This document shows positions 15,500 to 20,476 of a stretch of DNA of 20,476 nt, in pieces. Every line of letters begins with the position of its first letter. Position 1 is the stretch's first letter. The DNA is taken from assembly GCA_031274075.1 (NCBI GenBank), contig JAISQQ010000167.1, positions 1 to 20,476 of the forward strand, read 5' to 3'. Below the pieces are notes generated by a model. That model was not told where the DNA came from. It did no database searches and saw nothing but the letters and a program-made list of their open reading frames with translations. Both the position numbers and the translations under genes were made by a program. The stretch comes from Accumulibacter sp. Its GTDB lineage: Bacteria > Pseudomonadota > Gammaproteobacteria > Burkholderiales > Rhodocyclaceae.

Positions 15500-15802
15500 A
15501 TGCCTGCTTTTTTAATACCTGCCATTTGCGGTGCACTTGTAACTATAACTGCCTCGGTCGTAGGCCGTGTTTTGCTGGCCTTGTCACTCGGTTTTGTCTC
15601 ATACACCGGCATTAATATAGCCGTAGATATATTCAAGCAGGATTTTATAAACGCCTTGGGAAACGCCGGTTACGGCTTGATCGGAATAGCCGGTCTATTG
15701 CAAGTCGATGTTGTAATGTCGATTTACATTGCGGCGGGTCTGGCCCGTCTTGCGATTAATGGCGCGAACGGTGGCACTATCAAGCGTTTGGCATTTAAGT
15801 AA
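15500..15802 (+). CDS. DUF2523 minor coat protein (pVI-like)
   Basis: A 100-residue membrane protein of the DUF2523 type, which in inoviruses takes the place of pVI next to the adsorption protein. Seen: an N-terminal hydrophobic segment, GRVLLALSLGFVSYTGINIA with a following amphipathic stretch, and a hydrophobic C-terminal half (GYGLIGIAGLLQVDVVMSIY, AAGLARLAI). ATG at 15500 has GGAG 6 bases upstream; an earlier TTG is not needed. It sits between the adsorption and Zot genes, the standard order. Confidence 0.8.
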   Translation: MPAFLIPAICGALVTITASVVGRVLLALSLGFVSYTGINIAVDIFKQDFINALGNAGYGLIGIAGLLQVDVVMSIYIAAGLARLAINGANGGTIKRLAFK

Positions 15803-15807
15803 AAAAA

Positions 15808-16935
15808 ATGATTCACCTCGCTACCGGCTTGCCGGGTGCGGGCAAAACGCTATTCACGATAACCTATGTCAAGGAACTTGCCGAAAAGGAAAATCGGCAA
15901 GTTTATTACTCTGGCATAGAAGGCTTGTGTCTCGGCTGGACGGAGATAGAGGCGGAAAAGTGGATGGAATGCCCGGCAGGATCGATCATTGTTATCGATG
16001 AGGCGCAGCGTTTATTTCGGCCTCGCGGCAATGCTTCCAAAGTTCCGGAATACGTAAAGGAACTGGAAACACATCGTCACAACGGATTCGATTTATTTTT
16101 GACGACTCAGCATCCGATGCTGATCGATGCCAACGTGCGCCGTCTCACGGAGCGGCATTGGCATATATGCCGACGTTTCGGCATGGAGTATGCGACGGTA
16201 CTGGTTTTCGAGTCGTGCAAGGATCAGCCTTTATCGGCATCAGCCAAGGGTCAACGGCTCAGTTGGAAATTCCCAAAGGAATCCTATAATTATTACAAGT
16301 CGGCTCAAGTCCACACCGTCAAGCGCCGTTTGCCGATGGTATGGATAATAGTAGGTTTGGGTATAATATTAACGATTGCGGTAGGCGGATATTATATTTG
16401 GCGGCGATTGCATCCAGAATTAGAGGTAAAAAAGCCAGTATCGACAGAAGCGTCCACTAGTTTTCTGGATTTCGGTGGGCCGAAAGTATCAGGCAAGGCC
16501 GAACCTCCGTCTGAGAAAAAGCCTTTGAGCCGTGAAGAATACATAGCCGTTCATCAGCCACGGATAGAAGGCTTGCCACATACCGCGCCGGTCTATGATG
16601 AGGTAACAAAACCAATCGAAGCGCCTGTACCGGCGGCATGTTGGAGCATGAAAAGTAAAGGATGCCGTTGTTATACGCAGCAAGGTACCCGGATGATTAT
16701 GGATAAAAGCCTTTGTGAACAAATAGTCGCCAACGGTTATTTCCGGTCATTTCTCATTGAGGATGACAGGCGAGCGAAGGCGGAGCCGTACCGCCCAAAA
16801 GCCCCGGCGGAACCGGCCGGCCCGTGGGTGCCCGATCCAATTCCGGCGCACAAGGGGCAGGAGCTATCCCCAGGCCGCGCCCCGGCCAGTAGTTCAACCG
16901 GTGTAGCGTCTGCGGTCAAAAGTGGCGGTGGATGA
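15808..16935 (+). CDS. zot: Zot/pI-like phage assembly ATPase
   Basis: Inner-membrane motor that drives extrusion and coating of the phage DNA. The 375-residue product has Walker A GLPGAGKT at residues 7-14 and Walker B IVIDEAQ at 61-67, with FLTTQHP following, then one membrane helix (about 177-197, MVWIIVGLGIILTIAVGGYY) and a periplasmic tail rich in Pro, Ala and Lys. CRCYTQQGT in the tail is a common feature of Zot-family C-terminal domains. The gene starts 5 bp after the pVI-like stop with no good Shine-Dalgarno, so coupling is likely. Whether it has any toxin activity cannot be judged. Confidence 0.92.
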   Translation: MIHLATGLPGAGKTLFTITYVKELAEKENRQVYYSGIEGLCLGWTEIEAEKWMECPAGSIIVIDEAQRLFRPRGNASKVPEYVKELETHRHNGFDLFLTTQHPMLIDANVRRLTERHWHICRRFGMEYATVLVFESCKDQPLSASAKGQRLSWKFPKESYNYYKSAQVHTVKRRLPMVWIIVGLGIILTIAVGGYYIWRRLHPELEVKKPVSTEASTSFLDFGGPKVSGKAEPPSEKKPLSREEYIAVHQPRIEGLPHTAPVYDEVTKPIEAPVPAACWSMKSKGCRCYTQQGTRMIMDKSLCEQIVANGYFRSFLIEDDRRAKAEPYRPKAPAEPAGPWVPDPIPAHKGQELSPGRAPASSSTGVASAVKSGGG

Positions 16936-17103
16936 GTTGAGCAGGGTGGCAGGTTGTGTGTAGATTGCACTAAATAATCGGATCAAGCGGTTGATCGGGG
17001 CCGGCGCCGCGCCAAATCCGCGCAACTTGATTCCAAAAACGCAAAACCCGTACCGCGGTACGATTCCCCGCGGGACGGCAAATAAATACCAAAGGGATAT
17101 AAC

Positions 17104-17156
17104 TGTAGTGTGTAGCATGTAGTAATACGCTACAACATACTACATACAATGCTACA
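17104..17156. promoter_or_regulatory. TGTAG/CTACA inverted-repeat array
   Basis: Three TGTAG units (17104, 17111, 17118) are followed by three CTACA units (17130, 17140, 17152). GTAGCAT (17112-17118) pairs with ATGCTAC (17149-17155), and TAGTA with TACTA within it. This looks like a multi-site operator for the following DNA-binding protein, or iterons. Confidence 0.65.
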
Positions 17157-17165
17157 AAGTTTGTT

Positions 17166-17219
17166 TAGTTTATTTGTTAGTTAAGTTAGTTAGTTAGTTT
17201 GTTAAATTAGTTAGTTATG
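17166..17219 (+). repeat. TTAG-rich tandem tract
   Basis: Copies of TTAGTTAG and near variants (GTTAAGTTAGTTAGTTAG and others) run up to the -35 box of the kfrA-like promoter. It is an AT-rich, simple-sequence tract and may be part of the binding region or an unwinding element. Confidence 0.6.
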
Positions 17220-17221
17220 TA

Positions 17222-17250
17222 TTGACATTGTTTGTTTTGTTTGTTATAAT
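17222..17250 (+). promoter_or_regulatory. Consensus sigma-70 promoter of the kfrA-like gene
   Basis: -35 TTGACA (17222-17227), 17-bp spacer, -10 TATAAT (17245-17250): a full match to consensus, 41 bp before the start codon. Such a strong promoter is usually held down by a repressor, probably the gene's own product. Confidence 0.85.
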
Positions 17251-17290
17251 GAGATTGTTTACTCACCAACCCTCAAAAGGAGACAATGTC

Positions 17291-18172
17291 ATGCGCCCGC
17301 CGTCAATCACCAACGAAGCCGTAATCCAAGCCGGACAAGCCATCCAAGCCGAAGGCCGCAACGTAACCGCATTCGGCTTACGCCAAAAGATCGGCGGCGG
17401 CAATCCCAACCGCTTGAAGCAAATTTGGGACGAGTACGCAACAAACCAAGCAAATGCGGCGGACAGCGAACCTACGGCCCCCGTAGAGTTACCGCCCGAC
17501 GTGGCCGAGAAAATCGCCCAGGTCGGCCAAACCGTAGTTGATTGCCTAAACGGTCTGGTCTCGCAGTTGATTGCGTCAGCCAGTGAGCAAGCGGATCGGC
17601 GGATAGTAGAGGTCATGCAAGCGGCCGAAGCCGTCCAAGCCCAAGCCACGCAAGAATTGATCGCCGCCACCGATTCAGTGAACGAGGCCGACGCCCGGGC
17701 GCAAGAACTGCAAGACCAGCTAGAGGCGGAAAAAGCAAATCACCAAGCCGCACTGACCGCCGTCACTGAACGAGCGGCGGCAGCGGAAGCCAAGGCTCAA
17801 GCCTTACAGACCGATCTGGATCGGGTCCGGGAAGAGGGTGAGAAAGCAAAAGAGGAGGGCAGGGGACTGGCGTCCCGCCTATCGGCCGCCGAAGCCACCG
17901 TTACCGAGTTGCGCAACTCGCTGGAGATGACCGGAAAAGCCTTGTCCAAGGCCGAAGACCGTGCTGGCGAATTACGCAAGACCGTGGACGGCATGAGTCA
18001 GGAAGCAAAGGAGATGCAGGAAAGGGTCATTACGGCGATCGAAGAAGCAGCGGTCTTACGAGGCCGTCTCCAAGGTCAAGAAACTGCGGTTCCGGATCAA
18101 CCTCCCGTGCCGCAAGGCGTAGATACCGATCCAGTCAAGGCCGCCCTCAAGCCCAAGCGTAAAAAATCCTGA
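17291..18172 (+). CDS. KfrA-like DNA-binding coiled-coil protein
   Basis: The 293-residue product has an N-terminal KfrA_N-type DNA-binding domain (TNEAVIQAGQAIQAEGRNVT then GLRQKIGGGNPNRLKQIW) and then a very long coiled coil (about residues 95-265) rich in Ala, Glu, Gln and Arg, ending in a Lys/Arg tail (KPKRKKS). KfrA of IncP plasmids binds operators at its own promoter and helps plasmid maintenance; here the promoter array upstream fits autoregulation. ATG at 17291 has AAGGAG 8 bases upstream; a TTG at 17222 lies in the promoter and is rejected. Its presence in an inovirus is unusual. It may be plasmid-derived and its role here is inferred. Confidence 0.75.
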   Translation: MRPPSITNEAVIQAGQAIQAEGRNVTAFGLRQKIGGGNPNRLKQIWDEYATNQANAADSEPTAPVELPPDVAEKIAQVGQTVVDCLNGLVSQLIASASEQADRRIVEVMQAAEAVQAQATQELIAATDSVNEADARAQELQDQLEAEKANHQAALTAVTERAAAAEAKAQALQTDLDRVREEGEKAKEEGRGLASRLSAAEATVTELRNSLEMTGKALSKAEDRAGELRKTVDGMSQEAKEMQERVITAIEEAAVLRGRLQGQETAVPDQPPVPQGVDTDPVKAALKPKRKKS

Positions 18173-18180
18173 CCCAAGGG

Positions 18181-18229
18181 TTTATACAGTAGTTTTGAGC
18201 CGGCCGGCCTGCTTTTATACAGTAGTTTT
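18181..18229 (+). repeat. Direct repeat TTTATACAGTAGTTTT, two copies, 33-bp period
   Basis: Identical 16-bp copies at 18181-18196 and 18214-18229, three helical turns apart, directly after the kfrA-like gene. They may be binding sites or iterons of an origin. Confidence 0.75.
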
Positions 18230-18413
18230 AGGCGTCTTGCCCCGGAAGCCGCCCCGCTCGTTGGTGCAGGGCGGATGCTACCACTACCAGCAACGCTTGC
18301 TAGACAGCAGCAGTGCCGCTCTGATGACCCAGCGGGCCAGTCTAACGGCTCGTTGCCAACGACTTTTGTCAGGGGTTGGCTTCAATGTAACACCTCCCTT
18401 CCGGGCGATGATT

Positions 18414-18448
18414 CACCGAGCTTGCGCCCCTCCAGGCGCAACTCGGTG
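18414..18448. repeat. Strong 14-bp hairpin with one bulge
   Basis: CACCGAG plus TTGCGCC on the left pairs with GGCGCAA plus CTCGGTG on the right, around a 6-nt loop, with a single unpaired C at 18421. It is a candidate packaging signal or origin hairpin in the phage intergenic region. Confidence 0.7.
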
Positions 18449-18469
18449 CGCCCGATCAGGAGGATACCT

Positions 18470-18499
18470 AAAACCGCTCTAACAAGGGCGGTTTTCTTT
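18470..18499 (+). terminator. Rho-independent terminator
   Basis: AAAACCGC (18470-18477) pairs with GCGGTTTT (18487-18494) and is followed by CTTTT. It would end transcripts from the kfrA-like gene or from the structured stretch. It can work in both directions because of the A-rich left flank. Confidence 0.75.
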
Positions 18500-18870
18500 T
18501 GACCCCCGCCGTTTCCAAAAAAAAGCCTGGCCGCATGTCCGGCAAACCCGCATGGTTGACGGAAACTCGTCCCGACTTCCACAGAGACTCCAATCGCGCG
18601 TTTCGCGCGCGCGTGATACGCTCAGCAACGTAGCTCCCGGTCTTTGGCACAACGAAGTAAGGCCGTGCGGCGCGGGTCGCGCCCATCGATGCCCGAATCC
18701 CGGAGAAGACCCTGGTATCCGAGCGTGATACATCAAGCCGCGAACCATGACGTATCCCCCCGTGACCATCCCCATTTCGCGCCCTAAAGACAACAACGGC
18801 CTGGGTGCATCCGGATGGATTGATAAACTGTATTAACTTTACCGGATGCGATGTTTTTTCCAAGCTTCTA
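18500..18870. other. GC-rich noncoding stretch, function unknown
   Basis: No convincing gene; two overlapping - strand frames of 105 and 131 codons exist but have no recognisable motifs or ribosome sites. A CGCGCG-TTT-CGCGCG hairpin lies at 18595-18609. Its GC contrasts with the AT-rich DNA that follows. A replication origin is possible; nothing in the sequence fixes it. Confidence 0.4.
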
Positions 18871-18874
18871 TTAA

Positions 18875-18896
18875 CCCGGCTTTGCCGGGCTATTTA
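18875..18896. terminator. Short terminator-like hairpin
   Basis: CCCGGC (18875-18880) pairs with GCCGGG (18884-18889) around TTT, followed by CTATTT. The tail is weak, so termination is only possible. Confidence 0.5.
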
Positions 18897-18953
18897 AAAC
18901 CGGATTAAACTACAACTAAAAGGCAAAATAGAGGCAGGGTAAAAAATCTGTGT

Positions 18954-18995
18954 TTGGTTTCCAGCAAGGCCCATAAAGGACTGCACAAATTGAGG
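18954..18995 (+). repeat. Degenerate second copy of the leader at 11740-11784
   Basis: TTGGTTTCCAGCAAGG here matches TTGGTATCCAGCAAGG at 11740-11755. After a short unlike spacer both have GACTGCACA and then AATTGAGG against GAATGAGG. It suggests an old duplication within the phage or a shared regulatory leader. Confidence 0.55.
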
Positions 18996-18998
18996 TAT

Positions 18999-19076
18999 AT
19001 GGATAAAAAAAAGCAAAAGGAAGAACAAATTAAAAATCGGAGAAAAACCCCAACGAAGCGGCACTCAAAGGATTAA
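18999..19076 (+). CDS. Possible 25-residue basic peptide
   Basis: An ATG after GAGG (3-base spacing, short) opens MDKKKQKEEQIKNRRKTPTK plus RHSKD. It is very charged and follows the leader repeat that also precedes the gene at 11803. It may be a real small gene or a remnant. Between 19077 and 19343 I see only a 6-bp hairpin (19116-19131) and AT-rich DNA. Confidence 0.25.
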   Translation: MDKKKQKEEQIKNRRKTPTKRHSKD

Positions 19077-19343
19077 AACGCATAACAGCCGAATGTAATT
19101 AAAGAAAAGTTTTAACGATACAAGAGTATCGCGCGGCATGGCTCAAGAGGGTAGATAATTGAAAAGTCAAAGACATTTTGTTTTCCGCAGTTACTAGATG
19201 CGCGATTGAAAAAAAACAGACAACGTATAAAGCGCCGCCAGAGCAAGAGGAAGCGGCAGCGCAGGCGGCGTGGATGCTTGAAAAATCTACTCAAAGCCTG
19301 CATAATTCGCGTTTTCGTTAAAAAACATGAGGATAAAATCCAG

Positions 19344-19835
19344 ATGGAAAAGTATAAAGTTATTGTTATAGTTATAGTTATAGTTGCATTGCTGATATTG
19401 GCGCTAGTAAAGCGATTTGTCCAAGGAGGATTAGATGGCCGATGGCCTTATCATGCAAAGCGCGTTTTAACTAATACCGAGCAAATATTATATTACCGAT
19501 TGTTAAAAGCGCTACCGGATTGTGTTGTACTCGCGCAAGTCGGATTATCTCGTATTATCGGCGTAAATAGGGGCGTGAGATTTTACCAATGGTTCAACAA
19601 AATCAGTCAAATGAGCATTGATTATGTTATCTGTTCTAAGGATTTTAATGTTCTCGCCGCTATAGAATTGGACGATGCGACGCATAATAAATCGCAGCGA
19701 ATCAAAGCCGATAGAAAGAAAGACAAGGCGTTAATGTCCGCTGGAATAAAGATTATCCGATGGAAAGTAAACCAAATGCCAGATGAACGAAAAATCCGAG
19801 AAGCGTTAAATCTCAAACCGTTAATTAAATCTTGA
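19344..19835 (+). CDS. Membrane-anchored DUF2726 (nuclease-fold) protein
   Basis: The 163-residue product has an N-terminal membrane helix (residues 5-23, encoded by GTTATA repeats as VIVIVIV) and a DUF2726-type domain: NTEQILYYRLLKALPD, LAQVGLSRII, SIDYVICSKD, AAIELDDATH, and KKDKALMSAGIKIIRW. Asp93, Glu108 and Asp110/111 with the downstream Lys/Arg run fit the PD-(D/E)xK-like fold proposed for this family; activity is not known. ATG at 19344 is preferred (GAGG 11 bases upstream); a TTG at 19206 would add 46 very basic residues. It is AT-rich and sits in the accessory end of the prophage, where superinfection or defence genes are often found; that role is inference. Confidence 0.65.
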   Translation: MEKYKVIVIVIVIVALLILALVKRFVQGGLDGRWPYHAKRVLTNTEQILYYRLLKALPDCVVLAQVGLSRIIGVNRGVRFYQWFNKISQMSIDYVICSKDFNVLAAIELDDATHNKSQRIKADRKKDKALMSAGIKIIRWKVNQMPDERKIREALNLKPLIKS

Positions 19836-19845
19836 GGCTTGAGAC

Positions 19846-20103
19846 ATGGACAAAAAGGAATTTTATGCAGGCGATTTATATAGTCTCTACTGGATGTTGC
19901 GTTATCGTCGGGCATGGGACACGGCGAAGCGACGCCGTTATTACCGATACATCGCAAAAGAGAAACGCCGACTCATTGAAGATGTCGGCGTTGATGAAGA
20001 GTATTTAAGGTTGTTGTGTCGGTATCTGGCTAACCCGCACAATAGGCATGCCGAAGGAAGGTTGCGCAAGTACGTTGAAGGAAGGCGCGAACCGCTCGCT
20101 TGA
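19846..20103 (+). CDS. Small basic protein of unknown function (85 aa)
   Basis: ATG at 19846 has GAGG 8 bases upstream and lies 10 bp after the DUF2726 gene, so the two are probably co-transcribed. The product is rich in Tyr and Arg (LYSLYWMLRYRRAWDTAKRR, CRYLANPHNRHAEGRLRKYV), helical, soluble, and of no recognised family. It is the last gene before the right att site, ending 10 bp ahead of it. Confidence 0.55.
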   Translation: MDKKEFYAGDLYSLYWMLRYRRAWDTAKRRRYYRYIAKEKRRLIEDVGVDEEYLRLLCRYLANPHNRHAEGRLRKYVEGRREPLA

Positions 20104-20113
20104 GTGCCTTGTA

Positions 20114-20142
20114 AAAAACGCATAATTTGTATTATGTAAAGT
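20114..20142 (+). other. attR: complete dif-like XerC/XerD site
   Basis: XerC-type arm AAAACGCATAA (20115-20125), 6-bp centre TTTGTA (20126-20131), XerD-type arm TTATGTAAAGT (20132-20142). Against the E. coli dif arms it matches at 7 of 11 and 9 of 11 positions. It shares 20 bp with attL and is presumably the functional dif after integration. Confidence 0.8.
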
Positions 20143-20159
20143 CTGATACGTGGGCTGAT

Positions 20160-20476
20160 AAGACGGCGCGAGCGCCAACACGATCCTGTCCTGAATTCCG
20201 GCCGAATGGACCACGACCGTCAAAAGAAATCCCATCGCATCGACGGCGATGTGTTGCTTTCGCCCGGCGGGGATGATCGTACCCTTCCCGATCCGCTCAG
20301 GACCATGGGCTGCTGTGGGCGGGATGAACTCCATCACGGGGGCAAGGAAACCGGTTCCGGAGCCTTGACGAGGTTTTCCGGTTGTTGGACAGCCTGACAG
20401 AATGCCCGGAAAAAGTCGTTCTTGACGATTTGAAGACAGAGGGAATCCGTCCATTTGCATGCGGGTTGTCTGCTGG
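20160..20476 (-). pseudogene. IS5-type transposase, degenerate C-terminal fragment
   Basis: Read on the - strand, AGRKQHIAVDAMGFLLTVVV then HSAGIQDRI matches the IS5/IS1031 transposase core (family pattern GRKRH..VDTLGL.L.VVVH.A..QDR) that follows the first catalytic Asp. The upstream part is degenerate, the expected preceding motif is not seen, and similarity stops near 20175. The gene continues off the right end of the window. It faces the prophage and lies in opposite orientation to the N-terminal piece at 9286. Confidence 0.6.

Larger units (their letters stand above)
16936..17221. other. Noncoding region between zot and kfrA-like gene
   Basis: No gene seen. It contains a small hairpin (GATCAAGCGGTTGATC, 16981-16996), a 14-bp palindrome CGTACCGCGGTACG (17049-17062) and, from 17104, the TGTAG/CTACA array and TTAG-rich tract listed separately. 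Composition switches from GC-rich to very AT-rich at about 17090. Confidence 0.7.
18230..18500 (+). other. Structured noncoding stretch ending in a terminator
   Basis: Reading frames here look like chance frames. The stretch has a strong hairpin at 18414-18448 and a terminator at 18470-18499, which would fit a small RNA or the intergenic region that carries the origin and packaging signal in filamentous phages. No tRNA or known RNA family is recognised. Confidence 0.4.
9622..20133. mobile_element. Integrated filamentous phage (inovirus) at a dif-like site
   Basis: A 10.5-kb unit bounded by an exact 20-bp direct repeat overlapping dif-like sites. It holds the inovirus set: repressor, ssDNA-binding protein, pII-like Rep, small membrane proteins, a 65-residue major coat precursor, a TspB/pIII-like protein, a DUF2523/pVI-like protein and a Zot/pI ATPase, all but the repressor on the + strand. 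No integrase, transposase or secretin gene is present. Its GC is lower than the flanking operon, especially at 13900-16300 and 18830-19830. At 10.5 kb it is larger than M13, owing to the region after zot. The structural and replication genes look intact, so it may be active. Confidence 0.9.

Noticed and set aside
17104..17219. Possible CRISPR-like array
   Set aside because: Repeats are 5-8 bp, partly inverted and without regular unique spacers; better explained as operator sites and a simple-sequence tract.
18195..18482. A 95-codon + strand frame after the kfrA-like gene
   Set aside because: No ribosome site, no recognisable motif, and it spans a strong hairpin; judged noncoding.
18468..18863. 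Two overlapping - strand frames of 131 and 105 codons
   Set aside because: They compete for the same DNA, lack ribosome sites and motifs, and one runs through the terminator at 18470-18499.
9622..20133. Tyrosine or serine integrase for the prophage
   Set aside because: No product in the interval shows an integrase motif; host Xer recombination explains the dif-like ends.

Overview
The window joins a conserved chromosomal operon to an integrated filamentous phage. Positions 1-9133 hold rseP (5'-truncated), bamA, skp/ompH, lpxD, fabZ, lpxA, lpxB, rnhB and a SpoU/TrmH-family RNA methyltransferase, all on the + strand and tightly packed. This order (envelope biogenesis and lipid A genes, then rnhB and an rRNA methyltransferase) together with high GC suggests a betaproteobacterium, most likely of the Rhodocyclales or a neighbouring order. 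That placement is inference from gene order and composition, since no database could be searched. A small repeat-built element sits between rnhB and the methyltransferase and supplies the last codons of rnhB.

Positions 9134-9621 hold a frameshifted N-terminal piece of an IS5-type transposase. A 20-bp exact direct repeat (9622-9641 and 20114-20133) then brackets about 10.5 kb. The right copy lies in a complete dif-like XerC/XerD site (20115-20142). The left copy keeps the XerC arm and centre but has an unrelated XerD arm. No integrase is present, so integration probably used the host Xer recombinases at dif, as known for CTX-like inoviruses. To the right, 20160-20476 holds a degenerate C-terminal transposase piece on the - strand.

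The prophage reads as an inovirus. On the left is a divergent control region: an XRE/DUF3693-like repressor on the - strand faces a rightward operon across three 15-bp dyad operators and two overlapping promoters. The rightward operon holds a pV-like ssDNA-binding protein, several small unknown genes (one with a GRPRK motif and a zinc ribbon, one of the DUF4417 type), and a pII-like replication initiator with an internal in-frame start resembling M13 gene X. The structural module follows: a small membrane protein, the major coat protein, a terminator, a 20-residue membrane peptide, a TspB/pIII-like adsorption protein, a DUF2523/pVI-like protein and a Zot/pI assembly ATPase. No pIV secretin is seen, so export probably uses a host secretin.

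Beyond zot lies an accessory region. It has a plasmid-type KfrA-like DNA-binding coiled-coil protein behind a consensus sigma-70 promoter and an inverted-repeat array, then about 1.1 kb of noncoding, hairpin-rich DNA, then a membrane-anchored DUF2726 (nuclease-fold) protein and an 85-residue basic protein. The most unusual points are the KfrA-like module in a filamentous phage, the DUF2726 pair, the pX-like internal start, the many perfect hairpins inside phage genes, and the repressor C-terminus that is rewritten by integration.
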